The position numbers were made by a program, and so were the translations under genes. Of a DNA stretch of 64,000 bases, positions 42,175-51,367 are shown in pieces. Position 1 is the first letter of the stretch; each line of letters starts with the position of its first letter. Under the pieces are notes generated by a model that worked only from the letters and a program-made list of their open reading frames with translations, was not told the DNA's origin and did no database searches. Origin of the DNA: Spirochaetota bacterium (lineage in GTDB: Bacteria; Spirochaetota; Spirochaetia; Treponematales; UBA12059). The stretch is from assembly GCA_018262985.1 (NCBI GenBank), contig JADFDI010000012.1, positions 1 through 64,000 of the forward strand, given 5' to 3'.

Positions 42175-42217
42175 GTAAAATTAGAGATATCTAACTTTAC
42201 ATGACTCATTTTGTCAA
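42175..42217 (-). promoter_or_regulatory. Promoter and palindromic operator of the FTR1 operon
   Basis: On the minus strand TTGACA (42212-42217) and TTAGAT (42189-42194) are spaced by 17 nt. A 26-bp imperfect palindrome (42175-42200; 22 of 26 positions symmetric, core TTAGA...TCTAA) covers the -10 box. Its TTAG/CTAA half-sites recall DtxR/IdeR-type metal boxes, so repression by an iron regulator is plausible. Confidence 0.7.
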
Positions 42218-42310
42218 GTATCAAACCGGAGAACCCGCATCGGACCGGATCGGTTCGGTTCGGTTCGAGACTATTCCGCTCCGTCGGGCGTCAGTTTGGT
42301 CGCGGCCGGT

Positions 42311-43234
42311 TCAGGCCTGGTCGAAGAGCCAGGTGGAGAGGTAGCGCTCGCCGGTGTCGCAGATGATGGTGACCACCGTCTTGCCCGCCATCTCGGGGCG
42401 GGAGGCCACCCTGAGGGCGGCCCATACGTTGGCGCCCGCCGAGATGCCGCCGAGCACGGCCTCCTCGCGGGCCAGGCGGCGCGCGGTTTCGCCCGCGTCC
42501 TCGTGGCGGACCGTGAGAATCTCGTCGACGAGGCTCGAGTCGTAGTTGTCCGGCTTGAAGCCGGCGCCGATGCCCTGGATCTTGTGGGGCCCCGGGGCGC
42601 CGCCCGAGAGCACCGGCGAGTCGACCGGCTCCACCGCGATGGAGCGGAAGCCGGGCTTCCGGGCCTTGAGGGCGCGGGAGACGCCCGTGATCGAGCCGCC
42701 GGTCCCGACGCCCGCCACGAGGACGTCGACCTCGCCGCCGGAATCGCGCCAGATCTCCTCCGCGGTCGTGCGCGCGTGCATGGCCGGGTTGGAGGGATTC
42801 GCGAACTGCATCGGCATGAGGGCCCCGGGCGTCGCGGCGACGAGCTCCTGGGCCTTCGCGATGGCGCCCTTCATGCCCTTCGCGCCCTCGGTGAGCACGA
42901 GCTCGGCGCCGTAGGCCGCGAGCAAGCGCCGCCGCTCGACGCTCATGGTCTCGGGCATGGTCAGGATCACCCGGTAGCCCCGCGCGGCGCCAACCGCCGC
43001 GAGCGCGATGCCGGTGTTGCCGCTGGTCGGCTCGATGATGACCGAGCCCGGCTTAAGCAGCCCGCGCTCCTCCGCGTCCTCGATCATCGCGAGGCCCACC
43101 CGGTCCTTCACGCTCGAGAAGGGATTGAGGCTCTCCATCTTGAGGAGGACGCGCGCCTTCGTGCCGTTCATGCGGCCGAGCTCCACGAGCGGCGTGTTCC
43201 CGACGGCTTCCAGTATCGACTTCATCAAGGCCAT
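42311..43234 (-). CDS. cysK: Cysteine synthase A (O-acetylserine sulfhydrylase)
   Basis: The 307-residue PLP enzyme makes cysteine from O-acetylserine and sulfide. The PLP lysine is Lys43 (SSVKDRVG), the substrate loop is [10 protein letters not shown] and the phosphate-binding loop is [15 protein letters not shown] precedes the ATG. It lies about 115 bp downstream of a cysteine-free Rrf2 regulator on the same strand. Confidence 0.95.
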   Translation of the reverse strand: MALMKSILEAVGNTPLVELGRMNGTKARVLLKMESLNPFSSVKDRVGLAMIEDAEERGLLKPGSVIIEPTSGNTGIALAAVGAARGYRVILTMPETMSVERRRLLAAYGAELVLTEGAKGMKGAIAKAQELVAATPGALMPMQFANPSNPAMHARTTAEEIWRDSGGEVDVLVAGVGTGGSITGVSRALKARKPGFRSIAVEPVDSPVLSGGAPGPHKIQGIGAGFKPDNYDSSLVDEILTVRHEDAGETARRLAREEAVLGGISAGANVWAALRVASRPEMAGKTVVTIICDTGERYLSTWLFDQA

Positions 43235-43311
43235 GTTCCTTCCTCCCGCCGGACCCCGCCGGCCGTTCCATCGGTTCCGACCGGGCGGCGGCCCAGCCGC
43301 TCGCCCGCGTC

Positions 43312-43359
43312 AATCGTCAAATCGTCAAATCGTCAAATCGTCAAATCGTCAAATCGTCC
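43312..43359 (-). repeat. 8-bp tandem repeat TTGACGAT
   Basis: Five exact copies of AATCGTCA on the plus strand (43312-43351) are followed by one near copy (43352-43359). On the minus strand the unit reads TTGACGAT. The array overlaps the end of the Rrf2 gene and supplies its stop codon. Confidence 0.92.
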
Positions 43360-43753
43360 AGTCGTCGAGGCCGGGACGCGCGGCCAGGTCCTCGAGGGTG
43401 ACGCCCTCGAGCCAGGCGCGCATCGCCCCTTCCAGCCCGGCGCGCAGCGCTTCGACGGCCGGATCGCCCGAGCCGGCCGCTGGTTCCCGCTCGAGGAGGG
43501 GCCCCTCGAGCGCGTCGAGCACCCGGCCCGCCGCTATCCGGGAGGGAGGCGCCGCCAGCGATACGCCGCCCCGGAAGCCGCGCGTCGAGCCGACGAGTCC
43601 CGCGGCCTTGAGGGGCGCCACGAGCTTCGCGAGGTAGGCCGCCGGCGCCCCGCTCCGTTCCGCGAGCGCGGACAGGGTGAGGCCCCCGTTCCCCGATCGG
43701 GCCAGCGCGACGAGGGCCCTGAGCCCGGTCACCGTCCGGGCGCTCAGCCGCAC
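43349..43753 (-). CDS. Rrf2-family regulator without cysteines (CymR-like)
   Basis: The 134-residue winged-helix regulator has the Rrf2 N-terminus (RLSARTVTGLRALVALA) and recognition region (LAERSGAPAAYLAKLVAPLKAAGLV). It contains no cysteine at all, so it cannot hold the Fe-S cluster of IscR or NsrR. In this respect it resembles CymR, which represses cysteine genes together with CysK; cysK is the next gene. The start is GTG 43753, with only a weak ribosome site. It probably controls its own promoter. Confidence 0.82.
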   Translation of the reverse strand: MRLSARTVTGLRALVALARSGNGGLTLSALAERSGAPAAYLAKLVAPLKAAGLVGSTRGFRGGVSLAAPPSRIAAGRVLDALEGPLLEREPAAGSGDPAVEALRAGLEGAMRAWLEGVTLEDLAARPGLDDWTI

Positions 43754-43809
43754 GCGTCGCCCCGGTCGCCCTTAATCATTCTCACCAAGAGCATGTTGTT
43801 CATGTTTCA

Positions 43810-43838
43810 ACCTTACCTCTTTACTAATCTTTAGTCAA
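43810..43838 (-). promoter_or_regulatory. Promoter and palindrome of the Rrf2-cysK operon
   Basis: On the minus strand TTGACT (43833-43838) and TAAGGT (43810-43815) are spaced by 17 nt. The spacer holds a perfect palindrome, ACTAA-TCT-TTAGT (43823-43835), a good candidate operator for autoregulation. The segment is strikingly AT-rich. Confidence 0.7.
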
Positions 43839-43868
43839 GGACTCGGTCCCGCCTCGGCCGGTCACCGC

Positions 43869-43898
43869 TTGCGCCGCGAGGCGGCCTACGGCTAGGCT
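43869..43898 (+). promoter_or_regulatory. Leaderless promoter of the TtcA-like gene
   Basis: TTGCGC (43869-43874) and TAGGCT (43893-43898) are spaced by 18 nt; 8 nt lie between the -10 box and ATG 43907. Confidence 0.6.
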
Positions 43899-43906
43899 CC
43901 GACCCG

Positions 43907-44656
43907 ATGAAGAACGCAAGCACCACCGTCGCCAAGCTCGTCGAGGTCGCGATCCGCCGCTGGTCCATGATCGAAGCGGGCGACCGGATACTCCTCGGGG
44001 CCTCGGGCGGCAAGGACTCCACCGCGCTCGCCCTGGACCTGGCGACCAAGCGGCGCTGGTGGCCCGTTCCCTTCGAGCTCGCGGCCCTCCACGTCGCCAC
44101 GGACGTCGGGACGAGGCCCGAGCTCGGCCCGATCCGGAAGCTCTACGAGGAAGCCGGCATCGAATGGATCGAGCTCGAGGTGCCGGTCATCGGGCGCCTC
44201 AAGGCGGGCGAGAAGATGAACTGCTACTGGTGCTCGACCCAGCGCCGCACCGAGCTCATCCGCCACGCGCTCGCCAACGGGTTCAACAAGATCGCGCTCG
44301 GGCACCACCTCGACGACATCGTCGAGACCCTCGTCATGAACATGCTCCACAAGGCTGAGATCTCCACCATGCCGCCCGTGGTGCGCTACGCGAAATACCC
44401 GCTCTCGGTCATCCGGCCCCTGGCCCTGGTCGAGGAGCGGCAGATCGTCGAGTGCGCGAGGGAGCGGGGCTTCGGCGCCTTCACCTGCACCTGCGGCTAC
44501 GACGGCGCGTCGCGGCGCAAGGAAGTCCGCGCCAAGCTCGCGGCGCTCACCGACGGTTCCTCGAAGCTGAAGCGGAACCTTTTCGACTCGATGTCGAGGG
44601 TGAACCTCGAGTACCTGCCCGGCGGGGGCTCGACGGAGGACGAAGCGGGGGTATAG
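43907..44656 (+). CDS. TtcA-like tRNA thiolation ATPase
   Basis: The 249-residue PP-loop protein has the ATP-pyrophosphatase motif SGGKDST, a central CYWC pair and a C-terminal CTC, the pattern of TtcA/TtuA proteins that carry an Fe-S cluster and insert sulfur into tRNA. TtcA thiolates C32 in several tRNAs. I cannot separate TtcA from close relatives with other targets. There is no Shine-Dalgarno. Confidence 0.82.
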   Translation: MKNASTTVAKLVEVAIRRWSMIEAGDRILLGASGGKDSTALALDLATKRRWWPVPFELAALHVATDVGTRPELGPIRKLYEEAGIEWIELEVPVIGRLKAGEKMNCYWCSTQRRTELIRHALANGFNKIALGHHLDDIVETLVMNMLHKAEISTMPPVVRYAKYPLSVIRPLALVEERQIVECARERGFGAFTCTCGYDGASRRKEVRAKLAALTDGSSKLKRNLFDSMSRVNLEYLPGGGSTEDEAGV

Positions 44657-44678
44657 TGGAGGAACGGAGCCCCGCCCC

Positions 44679-47600
44679 ATGCCGAGAAAGCTCGCGCTCG
44701 CGGTCCTGATCCTCGCGGCCCTCGTCCCGTCCGCCGGGCCGGAACCCTTGCCCGACCTCGCGGGGCTTTGGCGGACGACGCACCCGCGGGAGGACTGGGG
44801 CGAGGCGCTCGTCCAGTTCTACCCGCTCGAGACGGTCGAAGGCCCGCCGCGCTGGGACGTCTCGATCTGGCGCGAGACGGACTCCGGCTTGCGCAAATTG
44901 CGCGACGGGCTCTTCGGCGAAGCCGTCGTCGCGGAATTGGCCGAACGGGACGGCGCGACCTTCATGCGCTGGCTCGCCGCGGACGGGCGGGAACTCGGAA
45001 GCAACCGGGTCGCCTCGCACGAAGCGGGCGCGCGCCTCGCGCTCGTCCCGGACGGCGAGGACACCGAGCGCGGCGATCCCGTCGAGCTCGCGTACTCGGG
45101 CGGGGTCCGCATCGCGCCCGCGCGGCTCCTGACGGTTCCGGAGCTTTCGGGCGTGTGGTCGCTCGACCATCCCCGGACCGGCCGGGTCAGCGTCCGCTTT
45201 TCGCCGACGGGCGGAGGCGATTGGCTCGTGGAGACGGTGCGCGAACTGCCCGCTTCGGGTTGGGCCTTCGTGCGCGAAGGCCTCTTCGGCGACCAGGATC
45301 ACTCGGGTTCGGTATCGCGCGTCGCCCTCGAACGCGCCGACGGCGAGTGGTGGCTCGCCTGGAGCGAGCCGGACGAGCCGCGAGCCGCGCGCCGGGACCG
45401 CGTTTCGACGATCTATCCCGACGGATCCATCGGCCTGGGTCCGTCCGGGGGGAACGAAACCCTTCTCGAGTACGCGCGCCTCTCGCCGCTCGCGGGACCG
45501 GAGGCGCGCTTCGGTACGGCGCCCGCGCTGCTCGCGCTCGGCGGACTCTACGCGTACCGGGCCGCAGGCGGCGCGGACGCGCGCGCGCTGCTCGTAGGGC
45601 GCGCCGGGGCGGCGGCGGACGGATCTCCCCTCCACCGCCTCGATCCAGCGGAAATCGGGGACGGGGCCGCTCCCCTCGCCGCCTCGCCGTCCGCCTTCCC
45701 GTACAGGTTCGTGGCGGTGCGCTCGGAGGATGGCCGACCGGTCCTCCGCCTCGTCGATCCGGCGGGCTTCGTCGAGGAGCTCGAAGCCTTCGAGATAGCG
45801 CCCGACGGAAGCTTCTCCGTGCGCGCGTCCTTCCTCGGCGGAGGAATCGCGGCCGGCCGCTTCGAGCGGCTCGCGGAGAGCGCCGCGCCGCCCGCCCCGG
45901 GGGCAACGGCCGGCGGTCCCGCGCCGGAAGCCGGGCGCGACGCCACGTCCTCGCCGCGCGCGGCGGCGTACGCGCTCGCCAAGGCTCGGTGGGAAACCCT
46001 GCCCCGCCCCCTCCGCGCCGACTGGGAGACGTTCTCGAACTGGAAGCGGACTCTTTCAGGCGGGTGGAAGGCCGGGAACCTCGACCCGCGCGGCTACGCG
46101 GGACCGGACGCGCCGGCCTCCCCCGCGGACGACTTCGCCGCCTTCGTCGCGGAGCTCGCGCTCGAACCGGCCTGCCTGGACGCGCGGAGCCGCGCCGCGT
46201 ACCGCTTTCCGGACCGCGCGCGCTTCGTCGTCGAACGCTGCCCCGGCGTCGTGGAGGCCGCGCGGGCGGCCGTCGGGCTCACGCCGTCGGCGTCACCGGC
46301 CGACGCGCCGTTCGCCTCGCCCGAACCGGCCCCGCCCTCCGCGTCGCCCGCGCCCGCGCGCCTCGACCCTTCGAGCATCACCGGCGTCGAGCTCGTGGTC
46401 ACGAGCCCCTCGGCCGCGTCCATCGCCTCGATCGCGGGACACACGCTGCTGCTCGTGCGACGCGCGGGCGACCGCCCCGACGGCTCCGACTCGCTCGTCT
46501 ACGGCTTCGTGGGCGAAACCGCCCGCGACCGCGCGGCGGGCGTCCGCGGCTTCCGCTACGCCTGGCGCGGCATCACGGGCCGCTACCGCTCGACCCTGAG
46601 CGTCGAAACCTTCGCCGACCTCGCCTTCCGCGGCGTCGTATTGGAGAACCGCGCCGTCCTCCGCTATCCCCTTTCCATGTCGCGCGCGGAAATCGAACGA
46701 CTCGCGGAACGCCTCGACGCGCAGCGGCTCGCCTGGTCCGGTTCCTACCGCTTCTTCGGCGACAACTGCGCGAGCCTGCTCATGGACGCCCTCAACGCCG
46801 CCTTCGAGCCGGACGCGCGCGTCGAGCTCGACGAGGCCGTCGTCGCGCCGATGCTGGTCCTCTCGCGCCTCGCGCTCGCGGGCCGGATCGACGGCGTCGC
46901 GCGGCCCGAGGAGCGCACCCTCGGGGCGGACGCGCGCGAGGCCGCGGCTTCCATGGCGGCGCTCGCGGAGCGGATGGGCGCCCTCCTCCCCGACGAGGGG
47001 CGCGTGGAGCTCGAAGGCATCCTCGCGCGCTCGCTGGCCGACGGCAGCGCCGACATACGGCGCGACGGACTCTTCAGGGAGCCCTTCCTGGCGCGCGCCG
47101 CGCCCGGGCGGGACCAGGCCTACGCCGACCTGGCGGACTTCTGCGTCGGAGGCGCGGTCCTCGGCGACGCGGGGCGGCGCGAACTCTGCGAGCTCGCCCT
47201 CCGCTGGCTCGAGGCGGCCTTCGAGCGCGAACTCTTCCTGGCCGTGCCGGAAACCGTCCGCTCGTCCTGGACCAACCCGGAAGCCATCCCGCGCGAGCTC
47301 GAGCGCGCCCTCCTCGACAGCGCCGAATACCGGATCCGCTCGCGCCGCGAAAACTCCCCCGAGATCGCGGCCTTGCGCCTCGCGTCCTCGCGGCTCAGGC
47401 TGCACGCGGACTCGTCCTGGCCCGACGCCGACTTCTACGGCCTGGCGCGGCGAGTCCGCTCGGAGCGCGACGAGGCGAGGGCCCGCGAAGCCGAAGGCGC
47501 GTACTTCGGCAACGCCTATTATTTCCGGCAGGCCGCGTCCGGCGCGCGCCTCGGCGCCGACGGCCCGGTCGGCTTCGCCTCCTGGTCCACCGCCCTCTAT

Positions 47601-48302
47601 CGCGGCGAGGCGGGCGACGATTCGGCGTGCGCCCTCAAGCGCGAGCTCCGCCTCGTCCTGCTCGCCTCGGAGCTCCGCGTCGAGACGGCGCCGGGCCTTT
47701 CCCCCCTCGCCCCGGAAGCCGCGGGCCTGGTAGTGAAAAGCCGGGGCACGGTCCTGGACCTCGAGACGATCGCGCGGCCGGGCGAGGCGAGCCGCTCCGC
47801 ATTCCTGAACCCGGGCTTCGGCCTGACCTTGTTCGATGGCTCGTCGGTGCTCTGGGACGGCGCTCGCCTCTTCCCCGGCTCCGGGGGAAAGGCGAGGCTG
47901 CTGGAGGCGCGTGCGGTCCTCAATATCCTCGAGCTCGACGACTTCCGCCACTACCTCAACATCGCCGCCGGCGTCTCGCTCCTCTCCGGAGGGGGGGAAG
48001 CGGGCGCCTCCTTCCTCGAGGGCCTCGCGCTCGGCGTGCCGCTCAAGGCAGAGGCGAAATTCCGCGTCGCGTCCACGAACGGCGCCTCGCTCCGGATCTC
48101 GGCCGAATGGCTGGAAATCCCGCGCGAAGGCGCGCGCCGCTCGTCGCTCGCCGCCTCCGCCCGGCTCGAGTGGCCGCCGGGCCGAAGGACCAACGCGCGG
48201 CTCCGGCTCGAGGCGTCGGCCGCGGCGAGCGTCGGCGATCCGGCGCGACCCGACGGCCTCGCGGGGGCGGAGCTGGAACTCGTCGCGGGACTGAGCTTCT
48301 AG
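44679..48302 (+). CDS. Large exported protein with DUF4105 (Lnb/NlpC-like) domain
   Basis: The 1207-residue protein has a signal peptide and two N-terminal beta-rich repeats (LAGLWRTTHP and LSGVWSLDHP). A central DUF4105 domain shows His588 in IAGHTLLLV and Cys697 in FFGDNCAS, the likely papain-like pair. The long C-terminal part ends in alternating strands. DUF4105 domains occur in Lnb-type lipoprotein transacylases, so an acyl-handling or peptidase role in the envelope is possible. It lies 22 bp after the TtcA-like gene. An even longer ORF in another frame is a shadow. Confidence 0.78.
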   Translation: MPRKLALAVLILAALVPSAGPEPLPDLAGLWRTTHPREDWGEALVQFYPLETVEGPPRWDVSIWRETDSGLRKLRDGLFGEAVVAELAERDGATFMRWLAADGRELGSNRVASHEAGARLALVPDGEDTERGDPVELAYSGGVRIAPARLLTVPELSGVWSLDHPRTGRVSVRFSPTGGGDWLVETVRELPASGWAFVREGLFGDQDHSGSVSRVALERADGEWWLAWSEPDEPRAARRDRVSTIYPDGSIGLGPSGGNETLLEYARLSPLAGPEARFGTAPALLALGGLYAYRAAGGADARALLVGRAGAAADGSPLHRLDPAEIGDGAAPLAASPSAFPYRFVAVRSEDGRPVLRLVDPAGFVEELEAFEIAPDGSFSVRASFLGGGIAAGRFERLAESAAPPAPGATAGGPAPEAGRDATSSPRAAAYALAKARWETLPRPLRADWETFSNWKRTLSGGWKAGNLDPRGYAGPDAPASPADDFAAFVAELALEPACLDARSRAAYRFPDRARFVVERCPGVVEAARAAVGLTPSASPADAPFASPEPAPPSASPAPARLDPSSITGVELVVTSPSAASIASIAGHTLLLVRRAGDRPDGSDSLVYGFVGETARDRAAGVRGFRYAWRGITGRYRSTLSVETFADLAFRGVVLENRAVLRYPLSMSRAEIERLAERLDAQRLAWSGSYRFFGDNCASLLMDALNAAFEPDARVELDEAVVAPMLVLSRLALAGRIDGVARPEERTLGADAREAAASMAALAERMGALLPDEGRVELEGILARSLADGSADIRRDGLFREPFLARAAPGRDQAYADLADFCVGGAVLGDAGRRELCELALRWLEAAFERELFLAVPETVRSSWTNPEAIPRELERALLDSAEYRIRSRRENSPEIAALRLASSRLRLHADSSWPDADFYGLARRVRSERDEARAREAEGAYFGNAYYFRQAASGARLGADGPVGFASWSTALYRGEAGDDSACALKRELRLVLLASELRVETAPGLSPLAPEAAGLVVKSRGTVLDLETIARPGEASRSAFLNPGFGLTLFDGSSVLWDGARLFPGSGGKARLLEARAVLNILELDDFRHYLNIAAGVSLLSGGGEAGASFLEGLALGVPLKAEAKFRVASTNGASLRISAEWLEIPREGARRSSLAASARLEWPPGRRTNARLRLEASAAASVGDPARPDGLAGAELELVAGLSF

Positions 48303-48345
48303 CGGCGCCGCCGTCCCCGGGCGCCACCGGACGGGCGACCGCGCC

Positions 48346-48380
48346 GGGCGCATCGGGCGCATCGGGCGCATCGGGCGCGG
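48346..48380. repeat. 9-bp tandem repeat GGGCGCATC
   Basis: Three exact copies of GGGCGCATC (48346-48372) and one partial copy (48373-48380) lie between two genes. Confidence 0.85.
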
Positions 48381-48391
48381 AACAATCCCGG

Positions 48392-48420
48392 ATGCGGATA
48401 TCGTGCAAAAGGGATATACT
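48392..48420 (+). promoter_or_regulatory. Promoter of the Ser/Gln-rich membrane protein gene
   Basis: ATGCGG (48392-48397) and TATACT (48415-48420) are spaced by 17 nt upstream of a gene with a GGAGG ribosome site. The -35 box is weak. Confidence 0.45.
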
Positions 48421-48493
48421 TCCGCACGGGCTTCAGGCGAACGGCACGCCGAGGGCTTGCCGTCCTCCCGCCCGCCCCGACGGAGGCAGTTCC

Positions 48494-49072
48494 ATGAACA
48501 AGGCGCTCGTCCTTGCGGTCGCGGCGATTTACCTGGCCTCGCAGGCTCCGGTCGCCTTCGCCCAGGAAAGCACCGGCATCAGCGAGGAATCCTCGCAGCA
48601 ATCGATGCAGGATTCCACCCAACAGAGCTCGGCGGCCACTTCGGAGCAATCGTCGGCCAATTCGGAGACCTCGTCCCAGGACTCGTCCGAGCAGAGCTTC
48701 GCCCAGTCGACCGAGGGCACCACCGCGGGCAGCGCCGACGGAGGGACAGGCACGGTCGTGCTGGTGGTGGCGGGAGCGGTCGTAGTGGTGGCCATCGTCG
48801 GCGTCGTGCTGACCGTGCGCGCCTCGAACGTGCGCGAGGAAGCGGTCCTCGCCCTCCAGGACCAGGTCTACCTCGCGGACGGCCCCGACTTCGAGACGCT
48901 GGCCGGGTTCTTCGAGCTCGACGCGCGCGCCATCGGCCGCGTCCACGACGAGCTGGCGCTCGCCCGGGGACCGGTCGAGTCGAACCAGGACGCCGCCGAT
49001 TTCCTGGCCGCCTTCCTGCTCGCCCTCTCGGAGCGCTCCGAAGCCCTCAAGGCGCGGCTCGGTTCGTCCTGA
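48494..49072 (+). CDS. Ser/Gln/Glu-rich single-pass membrane protein, unknown
   Basis: The 192-residue protein has a cleavable signal peptide ending at AFAQ, and a low-complexity Ser/Gln/Glu/Thr segment (about 25-80). A membrane helix (about 85-107) follows, with a helical C-terminal domain with no recognised motif (LYLADGPDF-like region, FFELDARAIGRVHDEL). The layout suggests a periplasmic linker anchored in the inner membrane. It ends 3 bp before the convergent ddl stop. Confidence 0.65.
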   Translation: MNKALVLAVAAIYLASQAPVAFAQESTGISEESSQQSMQDSTQQSSAATSEQSSANSETSSQDSSEQSFAQSTEGTTAGSADGGTGTVVLVVAGAVVVVAIVGVVLTVRASNVREEAVLALQDQVYLADGPDFETLAGFFELDARAIGRVHDELALARGPVESNQDAADFLAAFLLALSERSEALKARLGSS

Positions 49073-49075
49073 GCT

Positions 49076-50188
49076 TCAGCGGCTCGTGCGGAGCGCGCGC
49101 TCCCTTTCGGCGCGCCCGAGCGCGAGGGCGATCAAGCGGTCGACGAGCTCCGGGTACGGCAGGCCCGAGGCTTCCCACAGCTTCGGGTACATGCTGATCC
49201 GCGTGAAGCCCGGCATCGTGTTGATCTCGTTCACCACGAGTCCCCCGTCGCTCCGGAGGAACATGTCGACGCGCGCGAGGGCCTCGCACTCGAGGACGCG
49301 GAAGGTCCGAACGGCGAGCTCGCGCGCCCGGAGCGCGAGGTCCTCGGGGAGCTTCGCGGGGATGTCGAGGGCCGCGCCGTTCTCGTCGAGGTACTTCGCC
49401 TCGTAGGAATAGAAGTCGGCGTTGGCGCGGATCTCGCCGACCACCGAGGCCTCGGGCGCCTCGTCGCCGAGCACGGCGCACTCGAGCTCGCGGCCCTCGA
49501 CGAATTCCTCGACCAGGATTTTCCGGTCCCAGCGGAACGCCTCGTCGAGCGCGGCCGTCCATTCCGCCGCGGAGCGGACCTTCGAGACGCCGACCGACGA
49601 ACCCATGTTGGCGGGCTTCACGAAGACGACCGGTCCGAGCCGGTCGACGACCCCGTCCCAGCCGGGCCTCGGTTCGCCCGCCCTGAGGACCAGGAAATCC
49701 GCCACGGGAAGCCCCGCGTCGCGGAGCAGGCGCTTCATCACGTCCTTGTCCATGCCGACGGCGGAGCCGAGCACGCCGGCGCCGACGAAGGGTATGCCCG
49801 CCAGCCTGAGGAAACCCTGGACGGTGCCGTCCTCGCCGAGGGGACCGTGGAGTATGGGGAAGGCGACGTCCACAGCGCCACCGGCGAACGCGGCGCCGGC
49901 GGGAGCCTCGCCCCGGCCCGCGACCTGGGAAAGCCTGCCGCCCGATTCCGGCGCGAAGGTCACCTCGTCGGACGAAGCCGCCAGCGCGATGCGGGCGGGA
50001 TCGTCGGCGTCGAGCAGGAAGCGGGACCCGTCGCCGAGGAGCCAGCGCCCCGCCTTGTCGATGCCGATGGGGACGGGCTCGTATTTCGAACGGTCGAGCG
50101 CGTCGAACACGTTGCGCGCCGATTGCAGCGACACCTCGTGCTCCGCGGACTTGCCCCCGAAAATGATCGCGACCTTGAGCTTCCGCAT
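49076..50188 (-). CDS. ddl: D-alanine--D-alanine ligase
   Basis: The 370-residue ATP-grasp enzyme makes D-Ala-D-Ala for peptidoglycan. Motifs are FGGKSAEHEVSLQSA at the N-terminus, HGPLGEDGTVQG, VKPANMGSSVGVSK and VNEINTMPGFT. GGAGGGG precedes the ATG. No other cell-wall precursor gene is adjacent. Confidence 0.96.
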   Translation of the reverse strand: MRKLKVAIIFGGKSAEHEVSLQSARNVFDALDRSKYEPVPIGIDKAGRWLLGDGSRFLLDADDPARIALAASSDEVTFAPESGGRLSQVAGRGEAPAGAAFAGGAVDVAFPILHGPLGEDGTVQGFLRLAGIPFVGAGVLGSAVGMDKDVMKRLLRDAGLPVADFLVLRAGEPRPGWDGVVDRLGPVVFVKPANMGSSVGVSKVRSAAEWTAALDEAFRWDRKILVEEFVEGRELECAVLGDEAPEASVVGEIRANADFYSYEAKYLDENGAALDIPAKLPEDLALRARELAVRTFRVLECEALARVDMFLRSDGGLVVNEINTMPGFTRISMYPKLWEASGLPYPELVDRLIALALGRAERERALRTSR

Positions 50189-50267
50189 CGTCCCCTCCGC
50201 TCCGATGGATCGGGAAAGCGCCGGGCGCGGTCGGGCCGGTCCTCCGGCGTCCGCCCGCCCGGGCCGC

Positions 50268-51359
50268 TCAGGGTTCCCGGCCGGCCGCGCCCGCCGGGTC
50301 GGCGCGGCGGATGGTGCGCACGAGAGGCTCCGAGCGCTCCATGACGAGCGGGAAGTCGGCGGGACCGAGTTCCCAGCACTCGCCGTCCGCCTGGGCCAGG
50401 ATCCTCTGGTCGTAGTCGATCTCGAGGCGCTCGGCCGTGAAGAGGTCGGCCATGGGCAGGCCGCGGTGGAGGCCGCGCGCGATGGGTCCCTTGCGGATCA
50501 GCTTCTGGAAGAGCGACATCTGGAAGATGACGCAGGCGTTGTCGTCGTCGGGCAGTATGGGCTTGTTCGAGCCGTAGGTGCGGCGCCCGGAGATGCCCAG
50601 GGCCACGAGCAGGGTTTCGCGGCGCAGTTCCCTCACCGCCTTTCCGCCGGGTCCGGAAGCCCGGACGCCCATGGGCGCCACCTTGAAGATGCGGTCGTAG
50701 AGCACCGACATGAGGTCGAGCAGCAGTTTGTAGGAATCGCCGGGCATGCCCGCCTTGAGCCGGTTGGTCAGGTGGGCGACGTAGGCGTCGAAGCCGATGC
50801 TCGCGATGTTGAAGGCCATGTGGACGGGGCGCGAAGGATCGGCGGAGACCACGCGCACGCACGGGGTCATGATGAAGCCGCCGGGCTCCACCAGGCGGCC
50901 TAGCGCGTCCTGGAGGTCGCGGCCGTCGGAGCCGTCGTTGCCGGTGCCCATGGGCAGGCGCAGCACCGTCACGCGCGCCCGGAGCTCCGCCGGCAGGACG
51001 GCGAGCGCCGAGAGAACCTCGTGGCTCGTGCCGTCGCCTCCCGCGGTCACGACGAGGCGCTCCCCGTCGGGGGATGCGGACGGCGCTTCCGCGAACGCGC
51101 GCGCGAGCTCGGCCGCGTGCCCCTGCCGCTCGGTCAGGGCGAGCGAGAAGGCGACGGGCGCGGCGCGGCCGGACGGGCCCGCCTCCGCGCGCGCGAGCAG
51201 GGCCTCGAGCTCCGCGAGCCGCCTGCGGTACACCCGCCGCCGCGTGAAGCCGCCCGCGCTCGGGTTCGCTATCATCAGGACGGAGAGCGGTTTTTCCCCG
51301 AAAACGCCGGTACGTCGCGCGAGCCGTTCAACGCCGTCAGCTATCGCTTCGATGCTCAT
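50268..51359 (-). CDS. Diacylglycerol-kinase-family lipid kinase
   Basis: The 363-residue protein has the DAGK catalytic signature: ANPSAGG near residue 32, VTAGGDGTSHEV and the LPMGTGND loop. A C-terminal beta-domain ends with ADGE. It probably phosphorylates diacylglycerol or a related lipid at the membrane. ATG 51359 has no ribosome site and a TAGGCT box 8 nt upstream. Longer in-frame readings overlap the divergent rubrerythrin gene. Confidence 0.85.
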   Translation of the reverse strand: MSIEAIADGVERLARRTGVFGEKPLSVLMIANPSAGGFTRRRVYRRRLAELEALLARAEAGPSGRAAPVAFSLALTERQGHAAELARAFAEAPSASPDGERLVVTAGGDGTSHEVLSALAVLPAELRARVTVLRLPMGTGNDGSDGRDLQDALGRLVEPGGFIMTPCVRVVSADPSRPVHMAFNIASIGFDAYVAHLTNRLKAGMPGDSYKLLLDLMSVLYDRIFKVAPMGVRASGPGGKAVRELRRETLLVALGISGRRTYGSNKPILPDDDNACVIFQMSLFQKLIRKGPIARGLHRGLPMADLFTAERLEIDYDQRILAQADGECWELGPADFPLVMERSEPLVRTIRRADPAGAAGREP

Positions 51360-51367
51360 GGAGAGCG

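Noticed and set aside
44768-49072. 1434-codon frame overlapping the DUF4105 gene
   Set aside because: Arg/Ala-rich shadow of the GC-biased coding frame; only its last 192 codons (from 48494) are a real gene.
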